IMG/VR virus record: IMGVR_UViG_3300025098_000108
Coordinates: 1 to 40,992 of that record
DNA: 40,992 nt
Reading direction: 5' to 3' (one strand)
Source: a virus
Shown here: one piece after another, positions 7,540 through 16,133 of the stretch
How positions within the stretch are numbered: the stretch's first letter is position 1
Layout: the number at the start of each line of letters is the position of its first letter
The notes under the pieces: generated by a model
Told to the model about the DNA's origin: nothing
Database searches by the model: none
Seen by the model: the letters and a program-made list of their open reading frames with translations, nothing else
Program-made: the position numbers and the translations under genes

Positions 7540-8038
7540 AGACAAAGAAAAACAGAAAGAGTACTTGCGTATGCATTACGAAAGGAATAAGGAAAAGCAT
7601 AGAGATGCTAAAACGTCAGCTATTAAAGAGTGGAGACTTAATAATAAAGAACATATTTCTGCTTACAATTCCAATTATGCTAAGAAACATAGAGCTGATA
7701 TAAATAAAAGGGAAAAAAACAGAAGAGACAACGACCCTTTGTACAAAATGAAACTAAATTTAAGGGGTAGAATAAGAAAAAGTATTGTTGATAAGATGGG
7801 TAAGACTACAGACATATTAGGATGTAGTTTTGATGAGGTGAGAAAACACATTAGCAATCAATTTAGAGAAGGAATGAGCTGGGATAATTACGGTGAGTGG
7901 CATATAGATCACATTAAGCCATTAGCATTAGCTTATACAGAAGAAGAAACATACGATCTATGTCATTACACTAACCTACAGCCATTATGGGCTATTGAAA
8001 ATCTACAAAAAGGATCACAAACTATTTCATATGATTAA
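7529..8038 (+). CDS. HNH endonuclease
   Basis: The 169-residue protein has a very basic, Lys/Arg/Asn-rich N-terminal half with repeated short helices (residues 1-75). The C-terminal HNH nuclease core reads GEWHIDHIKPLA near residue 126, then HYTNLQPLWAIEN near residue 150, giving the His-Asp-His, Asn and Asn/His positions of the beta-beta-alpha metal fold. It may be a free-standing homing nuclease or a phage DNA-processing enzyme. It sits inside the early operon and overlaps both neighbours, which argues for a settled phage gene rather than a recent insertion. Confidence 0.8.
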   Translation: MPYKDKEKQKEYLRMHYERNKEKHRDAKTSAIKEWRLNNKEHISAYNSNYAKKHRADINKREKNRRDNDPLYKMKLNLRGRIRKSIVDKMGKTTDILGCSFDEVRKHISNQFREGMSWDNYGEWHIDHIKPLALAYTEEETYDLCHYTNLQPLWAIENLQKGSQTISYD

Positions 8039-8240
8039 AAAGGAATGGTATTGGATGTCAAAAAATAATAACAATATGGAACAGTTTAATTTAATATATC
8101 ATTTCAACCCTTATAATAATAATTGGTACTGTATACCAAGGGGAGAATATGTTAACTACTTCCAAGGAGACTGTACTAAATGTGGGAGTGGATTTAATAT
8201 TGAAGGAGCTTACTTAAGTTACAAAAACAAAACAAAATGA
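8031..8240 (+). CDS. Small hypothetical protein with CxxC motif (69 aa)
   Basis: The start chosen is ATG 8031, which overlaps the stop of the HNH gene; later ATGs at 8055 and 8076 are possible. The product is rich in Asn, Tyr and Trp and contains one CTKCGSG motif near residue 50, which could bind a metal ion or be redox active. No family is recognised. It is coupled to the next gene by an ATGA overlap, and that protein is also Cys-rich. Confidence 0.55.
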   Translation: MIKKEWYWMSKNNNNMEQFNLIYHFNPYNNNWYCIPRGEYVNYFQGDCTKCGSGFNIEGAYLSYKNKTK

Positions 8241-8548
8241 CAGAGTTTTTGTGTTCAGGATGCGGAGCTTGTTGTATGATTGCTGGTAAGTCAGGTTATT
8301 TACCAGACAGAGGCGATGGAGGATGTATTCATTTAGACGAAGAAAACCAATGCTCTATATATGACAATAGGCCAGATGTTTGCAGGGTTGATGAAATGCA
8401 TAAAATAAATAATCCTGAATTATCTAAAAAAGAATATTACATTAAAAGCACAAAGGCTTGTCATCAAATAATAGATTTACTAAAAATAGATAATAAATAT
8501 AAAATACCAATAAACAAATATAAAAATGACAGAAATAGAGACGTTTGA
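8237..8548 (+). CDS. CxxCxxCC (YkgJ-like) metal-binding protein
   Basis: The 103-residue protein has the CSGCGACC motif at residues 6-13 and CSIYDNRPDVCR near residue 39. These are the two marks of the YkgJ/CxxCxxCC family, thought to hold zinc or an iron-sulfur cluster. A further Cys near residue 74 (KACHQII) completes the usual set. The biochemical role of this family is poorly known. In phages it is found among early genes, as here. Its end overlaps the DUF1599 gene by 23 bases. Confidence 0.8.
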   Translation: MTEFLCSGCGACCMIAGKSGYLPDRGDGGCIHLDEENQCSIYDNRPDVCRVDEMHKINNPELSKKEYYIKSTKACHQIIDLLKIDNKYKIPINKYKNDRNRDV

Positions 8549-8858
8549 AAAAGAATATCCTGAGTTATCTAAGGAGTTCAAAGACATACAGCAAGAGATG
8601 TATGAGTTGTTTGCGAGAAAGCAAATGGATTATGGTTTGAATAATATTGCCTTGGGGGGTGATTTGAAAAAGTCAGAAGATAAAAAGTTTGCTTTAACAG
8701 GTTTATCAATTAGATTAACTGATAAGATAAGCAGGTTAAAGAACTTAATTAAGAATGGCAAGGCTTATGTTCCTGGTGAGAGTCAAGAAGATACATTTAT
8801 TGATATAGCTAACTATGGCATTATTGGAATGTTAGTTGGTAGAAACCAGTGGAAATGA
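8526..8858 (+). CDS. DUF1599-like nucleotide-modification-associated protein
   Basis: The 110-residue helical protein shows the DUF1599 pattern: RKQMDYG near residue 32, then LSIRLTDKISRLKNLI near residue 61, ESQEDTFIDIANYGII near residue 84 and a hydrophobic end. Members are found in phages and have been linked by domain studies to base modification, but a direct reaction is not established. The all-alpha pattern with acidic D-x-x-DxANY residues also recalls the MazG-like nucleotide pyrophosphatase group, which would fit a nucleotide-pool role. Confidence 0.65.
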   Translation: MTEIETFEKEYPELSKEFKDIQQEMYELFARKQMDYGLNNIALGGDLKKSEDKKFALTGLSIRLTDKISRLKNLIKNGKAYVPGESQEDTFIDIANYGIIGMLVGRNQWK

Positions 8859-9250
8859 AAAACAAAGAGCTTGAATTAATTAAAGAGTTGAATAAAAACT
8901 ACAATAGGGGGTTAAAACCAACTGAGAATGAATATCAAGTGTTTGATGCATACAATGACATCTCTATAATAGAGATTAAGATTAGGGATGTTGTTTATGA
9001 TACTCACTATATACAAGTAGATAAGTTTTATAATTTATTAATGGTTGGTGAAGCCATAAATAAGAAACCCTTTTACCTGGTTAAAGACTCTTCGGGTATT
9101 TATATGTATGATCTAAACGATTTAAAGTCGGAGATTATTACTTCTGAAATTGTTCCCAAGTTTGCTCCTTATAGAACAGAATTCGACAATAACAAGAAAA
9201 TTACTAAATATTTTTACGAACTAAATAAATATAATTCACTAAATTTATAA
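8855..9250 (+). CDS. Possible PD-(D/E)XK nuclease-like protein
   Basis: The start is ATG 8855, overlapping the previous stop (ATGA), giving 131 residues; a GTG at 8849 is less likely. The middle reads YQVFDAYND, then IIEIKIRD, then a long helix with VDKFYNLLMVGEA, then KPFYLVKDSSGIYMYDL. The order D-x-x-Y, E-x-K and a following helix and strand is like PD-(D/E)XK nucleases of small phage families. This is a pattern match by eye, not a firm assignment; a non-nuclease protein is possible. Confidence 0.5.
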   Translation: MKNKELELIKELNKNYNRGLKPTENEYQVFDAYNDISIIEIKIRDVVYDTHYIQVDKFYNLLMVGEAINKKPFYLVKDSSGIYMYDLNDLKSEIITSEIVPKFAPYRTEFDNNKKITKYFYELNKYNSLNL

Positions 9251-9252
9251 CA

Positions 9253-9381
9253 ATGAACCTTGACAAGCAACTTGAATTATTAGTGAAGAAGAACCCAAAT
9301 GATTTTAGATTGGGTTCTAAGGTTAGAATGTTATATCGTGAAAGAAAGCGCAATACAATCAAAGAGAATAAAGCAACTTGA
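9253..9381 (+). CDS. Small basic hypothetical protein (42 aa)
   Basis: An ATG two bases after the previous stop opens a 42-codon frame ending at TGA 9379-9381. The product (MNLDKQLELLVKKNPNDFRL...) is helical and strongly basic at the C-terminus (YRERKRNTIKENK). It overlaps the start of the VRR-NUC gene by 44 bases if that begins at GTG 9338. No family is recognised; a nucleic-acid-binding role would fit the charge. Confidence 0.5.
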   Translation: MNLDKQLELLVKKNPNDFRLGSKVRMLYRERKRNTIKENKAT

Positions 9382-9577
9382 GGCAGAAGGGTATTATGTT
9401 CTTAAACTAATTAAGACTAATAAAAATGGCATACCTGATTTAATTGCTATACCAAAAGACTCTAATGTTTTATTTTCAGAGATTAAAACAGAAAAAGGAA
9501 AGTTATCTAAATTACAAGAATATAGATTAAAAGAGTTAAATGGCTACGGTTTTGAAACAGAAGTATATAGAGGATAA
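9338..9577 (+). CDS. VRR-NUC domain nuclease
   Basis: The 79-residue protein is a stand-alone VRR-NUC domain, a branch of the PD-(D/E)XK nucleases. It begins KESAIQSKRIKQLEAEGYYV, followed by GIPDLIAI near residue 33 (catalytic Asp) and FSEIKTEKGKLSKLQ near residue 48 (E-x-K). A GTG at 9338 gives exactly the usual family N-terminus, so it is preferred over the in-frame ATG at 9299. Phage relatives are structure-specific nucleases that cut branched DNA, so Holliday-junction or flap resolution is likely. Confidence 0.82.
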   Translation: MKESAIQSKRIKQLEAEGYYVLKLIKTNKNGIPDLIAIPKDSNVLFSEIKTEKGKLSKLQEYRLKELNGYGFETEVYRG

Positions 9578-9860
9578 AATATTTGATGTTGACGAGGGTT
9601 TCATTGACAAGCTACAAGAGAGCTTTTCTATGGTAGAATCTATGGCTATTGCTAAACTAATTAATAAGAAGCTAGACAACCTTGACCCTAACAAGACCAC
9701 TACTTATGGTGGGGTGATACACAAACCAAATGCTATTTTTTTTTCAGTGGATTGTGTTAAGCTACATAAGAATTTATATTCATTCACTGATATTAGGGAA
9801 ATAGATAGTGATGAATACTTAGACTTAATCAACTTAAAATTAAATTTAAATGAAATTTGA
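9540..9860 (+). CDS. Hypothetical early protein (106 aa)
   Basis: No family is recognised. The N-terminal half is helical (MVESMAIAKLINKKLDNL near residues 31-48), followed by a beta-rich stretch (YGGVIHKPNAIFFSVDCVKLHK) and an acidic Leu-rich end. The start overlaps the VRR-NUC gene by 38 bases; an internal ATG at 9630 would remove the overlap. It ends with an 11-base overlap into the next gene. Confidence 0.5.
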   Translation: MATVLKQKYIEDKIFDVDEGFIDKLQESFSMVESMAIAKLINKKLDNLDPNKTTTYGGVIHKPNAIFFSVDCVKLHKNLYSFTDIREIDSDEYLDLINLKLNLNEI

Positions 9861-10161
9861 CAACGAATTAGTAAATCAATTAATAATGTCTGGTTACACA
9901 TTGCCAGAGGTAGCAGATAAATTAGAATTAAATTACCAAAAAGTAGTTTCTAATTACGAGCCTACAAAGAAAAAAAATAAGTATATTCAATACTTGAAGT
10001 TGTGGGATGATGTAGTGGATAGAAAAAGAAACAATTTTGAAGAAGTGTTAAAAGAAAAGATGTACGAAAACGAAGTGTATAATTGGGCTAATTTAAGTCC
10101 CAATGACTTGGAGGCTTATTATAGGTACGAGAAAAAAAACAAGGCTTATTATGAGGTATAA
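9850..10161 (+). CDS. Small protein with helix-turn-helix-like N-terminus
   Basis: The 103-residue protein has LVNQLIMSGYTLPEVADKLELNYQKVVSNY at residues 7-36, with the spacing of a helix-turn-helix like that of sigma region 4 or small transposon regulators. A basic and acidic helical tail follows (KRNNFEEVLKEKMYENEV). It may bind DNA as a regulator of the switch to late genes, since it lies near the end of the early operon, but this is inferred from position and one motif. Confidence 0.5.
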   Translation: MKFDNELVNQLIMSGYTLPEVADKLELNYQKVVSNYEPTKKKNKYIQYLKLWDDVVDRKRNNFEEVLKEKMYENEVYNWANLSPNDLEAYYRYEKKNKAYYEV

Positions 10162-10390
10162 ATTTGAAGACATAGAAAATATTTTAAAGTTCAAGACTTG
10201 GACTGATAAGGATAAGATAGATAAGTTGTTGGAGATTGACTGTAGTTTGTATGCTCACTTAGGAATAGATTCTACAAAGGCAGAAAAAGAGGAGGTTAAA
10301 AAAAGAAGTATAGAAATATATAGAACTATTAAGACAATAGATAAGAAATTAGGAGATGAGTTTTTATACTCAGAAGATTTAAAACAATGA
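10151..10390 (+). CDS. Small hypothetical early protein (79 aa)
   Basis: The start chosen is ATG 10151 (MRYKFEDIENILKF), which overlaps the previous stop; the upstream ATG at 10103 would add an unlikely basic segment. The product is helical, with SLYAHLGIDSTKAEKEEVKKRSIEIYRTIK in the middle, a pattern recalled from small proteins of other phages, but with no known function. It is coupled to the next gene by ATGA. Confidence 0.55.
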   Translation: MRYKFEDIENILKFKTWTDKDKIDKLLEIDCSLYAHLGIDSTKAEKEEVKKRSIEIYRTIKTIDKKLGDEFLYSEDLKQ

Positions 10391-10548
10391 AACACCACAC
10401 TACATACGTTAACTTCATTACTAAGTTGCTTAACGATACTACTGATGAAATTTATGAAAGTTTAATGGATAAAAAACAAGACGAGGTAAACAAGTCTTGT
10501 AAGAATCTAATTAAAATTTTAGATGAGTTGATTGATCACGATGAGTAA
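10387..10548 (+). CDS. Last early gene, small acidic protein (53 aa)
   Basis: ATG 10387 overlaps the previous stop. The 53-residue product (MKHHTTYVNFITKLLNDTTD...) is helical, with an acidic end DELIDHDE. No family is recognised. Its last 13 bases overlap the end of the convergent HNH gene, so early and late arms meet tail to tail with no visible terminator between them. Confidence 0.5.
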   Translation: MKHHTTYVNFITKLLNDTTDEIYESLMDKKQDEVNKSCKNLIKILDELIDHDE

Positions 10549-10916
10549 TGTTCTTCAACGTGACATCTAGAGCATAGCACTTTACACTTCTCTATTTCTT
10601 TTTGTATTTTCTTTACGGCCATTCCCCTGTGTACGCCATTACTTACTTCAAAATCTTTATTCTTTTCAAAATGGTGAAACTCAAGAGCTTGAGTGCAAAA
10701 CTTTGGATGTGTTTCTTTAGAATATCCACAGGACTCACAAGCCATTTTTTCTTTTAGTTCTCTAAGCCATCTTTGATTGACGTATCTACGGTGTCTTTTC
10801 TTTTTACCGTAACATTTAGAGCATTGTCTACGTCTGTATCTTTTACCCTTTTTTATTCCAGCAGATGGAAATTCAGTATCAGGAAAGGATTGATTGCAAA
10901 TATTGCAAGTTCTCAT
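10536..10916 (-). CDS. HNH endonuclease with zinc-finger motifs
   Basis: The 126-residue protein begins with a Cys4 cluster (CNICNQSF near residue 4 and CSKCYGKKK near residue 32). The nuclease core follows: CESCGYSKE near 60, LEFHHFEKNKDF near 78 and CKVLCSRCHVEEHY near 110, giving the His-His and Asn/His positions of an HNH fold held by structural zinc. Such free-standing genes in phages are often homing endonucleases. It lies at the end of the late arm, 18 bases after the giant internal protein gene, where an inserted element would do least harm. Confidence 0.82.
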   Translation of the reverse strand: MRTCNICNQSFPDTEFPSAGIKKGKRYRRRQCSKCYGKKKRHRRYVNQRWLRELKEKMACESCGYSKETHPKFCTQALEFHHFEKNKDFEVSNGVHRGMAVKKIQKEIEKCKVLCSRCHVEEHYSS

Positions 10917-10934
10917 CCTTCAATATAGTAATAA

Positions 10935-13900
10935 TTATCTAGCTTTTATAGATCCTTTTATTTTTTTTGTTGTAGTTGTTTTCTCATCAGGATCTTTAGA
11001 TAAGGTAGGTAAGTCGTTTTCTTCTATATTACTTATTAAAGACTGGCTTAACCTTTTTTCTTTCATTATATCATATAAATCTTCAGCGCTAACCCCGAAA
11101 ACATCTCTTGCAGCTTTATAGTCTAAATAAAAACTTTTAATAGATTCATCATAATCTTTTTTAAAGTCTTTATATATATTTTCTATTTCTTGTGGTGTTT
11201 TACCTTCTATCTTTTTTTTATAAGCTCTCTTAATATTTCTTAAGCTTTCTTCTTTATATTGAAAGTTACTTACTTTATACCTGAACTGATCTTTAATATC
11301 TAATTTATATGTTTTTAATCCAGTCATCATTTCTGTTGCTGTTTTCAACTTTTTTTCAGCATCATATAGTTTAATAGCTTGTTTACTAATCCCAGGCTGA
11401 ATTTGTGAAACAACATAAAAAAATGCTTTTTTTAACTTATCTTCTGGTTGATCTGCCTTTTCATAAATAGGAGCTCCTGATAATTTTTCACCTTTACTTA
11501 CGGAAGATATTAAGTTCGCAGTCATTTCTCCATCTAAAAAAGGTTCTAAAACTGATTGAGAAAATGCATTTATTGCAGCATCTTCTAGGTTTTCGCTTTC
11601 TGATATACGATTAATTATTTTATCTATAGCACCGTGAGGGTCAGAGGCACTTACATCAACATATTCAAAAACACCATCACCTACTTTTTGTGGGGCAATA
11701 GAAGATGCCTTTTGAAAATCATATAAGTATCTTTTTGCTAATGATGTTTTATCTTTTTCATCGTCACTACTTAGTGTTCCAAGTATTATTCCTGTTGCTG
11801 CTAATCCTGCTCCTTTAGTGCTTGCGTACAACAATGCGTTTCTTGCTGACAAATAAGTAACTGCTCCCATTAATCTTTTTCTTCCAGCTTTTTGTAGGTT
11901 TTTATTAGGAGATTTCATCTCTTTTACTCCAAGCTTTATAGTGTTGTATGCAGTTCTATAAGACTCGTATGTAAATGAAACAAAAGAACCTGCAGCAGGT
12001 AATATTCTAAATTTTTGAACTATATCTGAAACCCTGCCATAGTTAGGGTATATGTTTTTAACGTTTTCAGCTGCTATCTTTTCTACTTCAGCTAGTTCCG
12101 TTTCATTAAGTTCACTTGGTTTTTTTCCATATTCAGAATCTGCATATCTTTTTAATTCATTTTCAAAACCAAATATTTTCCAGAAATTATCTTCAGCTCC
12201 ATAAGCTTTTTCAAAACCTCTTAAACCTTTATTTGTTATTTGTTTTATTTTATTTGTAAAATTTGAGCTTTTTTTATCTATTATACTTGTAATTCCGTCC
12301 TCAAAATTAGCATCTTTAAAAAGAGCTTTTATTTCTTTTAATTGAACATTATTGTCTATTATACCTAATCTAATATATTTATTGTATTGATCTCTATTAA
12401 AATCCTTATGAAAAGCATTATAAGCTTCTTTGAAAGATTTAATGTCTCCGTGTCCATTAACAAAGGCAAAACCCATATTGCTAACGAAATTAATAGCGTG
12501 AGTTTGAGGAGACAATATTGTTTTTCCGTACTTATTAAGTGAAACTATCTTAAAATAAGGTTCAAACAAAAATTTATCTATGGCATCTATACCAGAAGTT
12601 ATTGTTTTGTTTTGCTGCATATTATTAAACTGAGCAGCTATTTCAGGTGTTGAGTAAAGCCCTTCTAATGGTTTAAACTTTTCACTTACAGTAGTTTTTG
12701 GCTTCCCCTTTTTGTCTAATTTAGGCTTATTGGTTATAATGTCACTAAATTCTTTAGTTCTTTCAGTGCTTAACCACCCTTCTTTTAAACCCAACTCTCT
12801 TAAATTTGTAAGCATTTCAGCTGTATTTGTTAAAGAAGCTAGTTTAGTAATTGATTTTACAAAGTTGGAGGCTACATCGGTGTATTCACCCATTAAAGCT
12901 CGTATTTTTTCAGCCCCTACATCATTACTATTTAAAAACTTATTTCTCTTTTTTAATTCTGATGATTTTTGGCCTGTTACGTCTGAGCTAGTAAATAACC
13001 AGTTATCATTTTCTTTTCCTTCTAGTATGTCTTCTACTCTAAAATCAACTAATTCTTCTATTCTTTCTTCAGTCGCTTCAGGATTTAATCTTTTTTCTTG
13101 CTCTCTTAAATAATTTTTTGCATCATTTAAAACTTGTTCTTGATCTCCTCTCATCACAGACTCTTTCCAGTTTTTAGAATCATATATTTTATAAGCTCTA
13201 GTTAAGTAAGTTTCTAAATTATCTTGAATTTCAGCTCTCATCCCTGGTTTACCCTTAGTAAAGTACGGATCGTCTAGTAATTTTTGAGACAACCTTTTAA
13301 TTAAAGCCCTCATTTCTTTTAAAGAATCTTTTAATTCTTGAGGAATATCTACTTTTGAGTCAACTTCCTCCCCTCTAAACAATCTATCTAACTGTTCTTC
13401 AATTTTTTTTCTTTGTTCTGGATCTTTTATTTTCTTTAATTTTTTTTCATAATCTTTATTGATGTTGTTCATTTCATCAATGTCACCTGCAATTTGAGAC
13501 TCTCTATTTTCAACTTTATCATAAGCTGCTTTAGATAAGAATTTCTTTTTAGTAAAAAGAGACCTTCTTGCACGCTCTAAAAAATTAAATATTTTATTTT
13601 TACCAGGAACAAAATATTGTTTTTTCTCTTTTTCTGGTATTTTTTCTGTGGTCTCACTTTTTACGGTTTCTTCTTTAACCACTTCAGCTTCTTCAACGGT
13701 AGTTTCACTTTCTAATTGTTCTGCTAACTTTTTAAATGTTTCACTACCATACTTGTTAAACTTAGGATTGTTTGCCTCGCTTAATGGTCCAGTTGGTATA
13801 AATGTTTTTCCTGTTTCAGGATTGTATGCGCCTTTAATAAAATACCCGTCTTTAGCAAAACCTGGAAGTGGAACCCATTTACCTTTAGAAGCCGCACCTG

Positions 13901-16133
13901 TTCCAGTTCCTTTAGACTTATACATCAAAAACTTTTCTCCGTTGCTTGCTGTAACTTCTAGTATTTGTCTTCCATCAACAATACCCAGGTCTCTAGTAAC
14001 TTCAACAGTAACTCCTTGCTCGTCTAATCTTTGACCTAGGTCAATAATGTTTTGAACTTCACCTGGTAAATTTCCAAAATCTCTTCCCGACTCTACGTTT
14101 TTAGTAAACTCCCCAAATACTTCTAAGTCATCGTTTATATTATCATAAACCTTAACCTCCTCATCTATGCCTAATTCTTGTTTTTGCTTGGTAGTTAATT
14201 TCTCCTTCATCTTAGGATTCATAACCTTTTCCATTGGTAACACTTCTACCTCTCCAACTATAGGTCCAAAAGAACCTTCTACATATTCATTGTTATTTAA
14301 AGTATTAGCTGAAGGTATATTATCAGCTGAAGCCACATCCCCATCTACTTTCTGTACAACACTTCTACTTCCGTCTTTATTAATAGTTATTTCTACGGTT
14401 CTAACTCCTTCACCTTCTTCTGTTTCAATAGTATATATTTCCTTGCTTGTTGGAATTTGAGAGTCTTTTATTACTGCTTCTTCTTCCGTTTCGATAGAAG
14501 GCTCCCGTACTTCTTCTTCCACTTCTTGTACACTTTCGGTTGGTTCAGCATCAAGTATATCTCCTGTTTCTTGCTCTGGAATGGCATCTTGTTGTAAGTT
14601 TTTAATTTGGTTATCTATTTCTATTACCCTATTCTTTGCAGATTGAGTTGTGTTATTCTCTAAACTTTTTCTTTCTTTTTCTAACTCAACTAACTTAGTC
14701 CTTGTTTCAGGATTAGAAATATTAGCAGGTATTTGAGTTTCTAAAGAAATATCATCTAATTTATTTTGAAGTAATGTAGATGTTTCTGGATCATTTTTTA
14801 TATCTATTTTTGCTACCGTTTCTTTTATATTATCTTTATTTAGTGAGTTTACTAATCCTATAACATCCTCCTTAGAAGCATCTCCTCCGTTTATAGTATA
14901 TTTAGGTTTGTTTTTAGAAAATAGTTTAGCGCCAACAGTTAATGGAGCAGAACCTAATCCAGCAGCACCTTCTAAAAATATGTCAGCCACATCCATTTCT
15001 TGGCCAGCTACAGCTTTACCACCAACTTCACCTAAACTACCTCCCACCATTTCTACACCTCCACCAGCAGCTGCAGCTAAACCTTTTTTAACACCTGCCT
15101 TTACTACTTTTTTAGTTACAGCGCCTGCTAACCCAGCTGTCATAGCATCAATAGTACCAATAGTTGCTCCCCTACCTACAGATTTAAATCTAAGACTGCT
15201 TAGTTTTTCGGGGTCATTTAATATTTCTTTTATATTCTCTTTATTAAACTCTTTATCTCCTAACTCTTCTCTAAGCAACTCATTAAATGTCATTGCGGTT
15301 TCTAAAGTTGTAGTTGCCCCTCCAAAAAAACCAGATATTGCACCTCCAAGAGTTGTAAAAACTCCTAATGGTCCTGCGGAAAACCCTGTTGATCCTACCG
15401 CTGCACCACCTGCAGCACCTGCAGCACCTCCAGCAGCAGTAGCTGGATTCATCATAGAAGCAGTTGATGACACCAAAACTTCTGGAAGTATACTTGGGTT
15501 ATTATATAACCCTTTTAAAACACCAAATATACCTTTACCCTCTTCATTATAAGTGTTATAAAAGTCTTTCATTTCGTCAGACTCAGCATATGGACCTGTT
15601 TCTTGAACAGCTGAAATATATTCTTCAACGTCTTGATCTGAAACACTAGATCCTTTGGCTAAAACCTCAAGAGCTTCATCAACAGATTGACCTTGTTGAT
15701 AACCTGTAGCTCCAGCTCTATACATATCTCCTAAAAAGTCAGTAACTGCATTTTTACCTAGTGTTCTTTCTATTAAAGTATCTTTTTCTTCTGTGTCATC
15801 GTATGGGGTCCCTTTTCTAGTAGCTACCTTTTCTTCGGTAGTCATTTCTCTAAATATGTCAGGATCTAATGAGGATTCCGATGAAATAGCTGGAGTTTCC
15901 ACTTCTGTAATAGATTCCGTAACTTCCTCTTGAACAGGTAAATCTGAATCTTTTTTTTTTAATACAAAATCTTCTTCATTACCAACATCGTATCCTTCTT
16001 TATTAAAGAACTGGTATAACTCTTTTCTTTTTTCCTCATCATCAAAAGAATTTAAAAAGTTTTCTTGATCTCCTAAATCGTATCCTTCTTTATTGAAAAA
16101 CTCAAATAACTCTATTGCTTTTGATTCATCCAT
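10935..16133 (-). CDS. Giant internal virion/ejection protein (1,732 aa)
   Basis: This is the largest protein in the window and the last of the three ejection-type genes. Residues 9-57 hold two copies of an FFNKEGYD-V/L-G motif. Residues about 225-283 and 335-405 are Gly/Ala-rich hydrophobic stretches that could enter membranes. Long charged coiled-coil parts follow, and the region near 1,200-1,500 (ILSPQTHAINFVSNMGFAF; AGRKRLMGAVTYLSARNALLY) recalls the C-terminal parts of large polyvalent phage proteins (LPD38-like, from memory). It is likely packed in the capsid and injected with the DNA. No lysozyme motif was seen. It begins at the stop of the previous gene. Confidence 0.65.
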   Translation of the reverse strand: MDESKAIELFEFFNKEGYDLGDQENFLNSFDDEEKRKELYQFFNKEGYDVGNEEDFVLKKKDSDLPVQEEVTESITEVETPAISSESSLDPDIFREMTTEEKVATRKGTPYDDTEEKDTLIERTLGKNAVTDFLGDMYRAGATGYQQGQSVDEALEVLAKGSSVSDQDVEEYISAVQETGPYAESDEMKDFYNTYNEEGKGIFGVLKGLYNNPSILPEVLVSSTASMMNPATAAGGAAGAAGGAAVGSTGFSAGPLGVFTTLGGAISGFFGGATTTLETAMTFNELLREELGDKEFNKENIKEILNDPEKLSSLRFKSVGRGATIGTIDAMTAGLAGAVTKKVVKAGVKKGLAAAAGGGVEMVGGSLGEVGGKAVAGQEMDVADIFLEGAAGLGSAPLTVGAKLFSKNKPKYTINGGDASKEDVIGLVNSLNKDNIKETVAKIDIKNDPETSTLLQNKLDDISLETQIPANISNPETRTKLVELEKERKSLENNTTQSAKNRVIEIDNQIKNLQQDAIPEQETGDILDAEPTESVQEVEEEVREPSIETEEEAVIKDSQIPTSKEIYTIETEEGEGVRTVEITINKDGSRSVVQKVDGDVASADNIPSANTLNNNEYVEGSFGPIVGEVEVLPMEKVMNPKMKEKLTTKQKQELGIDEEVKVYDNINDDLEVFGEFTKNVESGRDFGNLPGEVQNIIDLGQRLDEQGVTVEVTRDLGIVDGRQILEVTASNGEKFLMYKSKGTGTGAASKGKWVPLPGFAKDGYFIKGAYNPETGKTFIPTGPLSEANNPKFNKYGSETFKKLAEQLESETTVEEAEVVKEETVKSETTEKIPEKEKKQYFVPGKNKIFNFLERARRSLFTKKKFLSKAAYDKVENRESQIAGDIDEMNNINKDYEKKLKKIKDPEQRKKIEEQLDRLFRGEEVDSKVDIPQELKDSLKEMRALIKRLSQKLLDDPYFTKGKPGMRAEIQDNLETYLTRAYKIYDSKNWKESVMRGDQEQVLNDAKNYLREQEKRLNPEATEERIEELVDFRVEDILEGKENDNWLFTSSDVTGQKSSELKKRNKFLNSNDVGAEKIRALMGEYTDVASNFVKSITKLASLTNTAEMLTNLRELGLKEGWLSTERTKEFSDIITNKPKLDKKGKPKTTVSEKFKPLEGLYSTPEIAAQFNNMQQNKTITSGIDAIDKFLFEPYFKIVSLNKYGKTILSPQTHAINFVSNMGFAFVNGHGDIKSFKEAYNAFHKDFNRDQYNKYIRLGIIDNNVQLKEIKALFKDANFEDGITSIIDKKSSNFTNKIKQITNKGLRGFEKAYGAEDNFWKIFGFENELKRYADSEYGKKPSELNETELAEVEKIAAENVKNIYPNYGRVSDIVQKFRILPAAGSFVSFTYESYRTAYNTIKLGVKEMKSPNKNLQKAGRKRLMGAVTYLSARNALLYASTKGAGLAATGIILGTLSSDDEKDKTSLAKRYLYDFQKASSIAPQKVGDGVFEYVDVSASDPHGAIDKIINRISESENLEDAAINAFSQSVLEPFLDGEMTANLISSVSKGEKLSGAPIYEKADQPEDKLKKAFFYVVSQIQPGISKQAIKLYDAEKKLKTATEMMTGLKTYKLDIKDQFRYKVSNFQYKEESLRNIKRAYKKKIEGKTPQEIENIYKDFKKDYDESIKSFYLDYKAARDVFGVSAEDLYDIMKEKRLSQSLISNIEENDLPTLSKDPDEKTTTTKKIKGSIKAR
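15963..16109 (-). repeat. Tandem FFNKEGYD repeat inside the giant protein gene
   Basis: Two copies of a 19-residue unit are coded at 16053-16109 and 15963-16019, 30 codons apart. They share F-F-N-K-E-G-Y-D-x-G-x-x-E/D-x-F, and the DNA is also similar (TCGTATCCTTCTTTATT on the plus strand in both). The unit is probably a small helical docking motif at the N-terminus that was duplicated in place. Confidence 0.75.

Noticed and set aside
12712-14460. Several 97-133-codon plus-strand frames opposite the giant late gene
   Set aside because: All lie fully inside the 1,732-residue coding region, have Ser/Leu/Phe-rich shadow composition and no operon context.
14908-15552. Long Pro/Ala/Ser-rich open frame on the plus strand
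   Set aside because: It is the mirror of the Gly/Ala-rich part of the giant internal protein on the minus strand; low-complexity codons keep the opposite strand open. It has no leader or neighbours on that strand.
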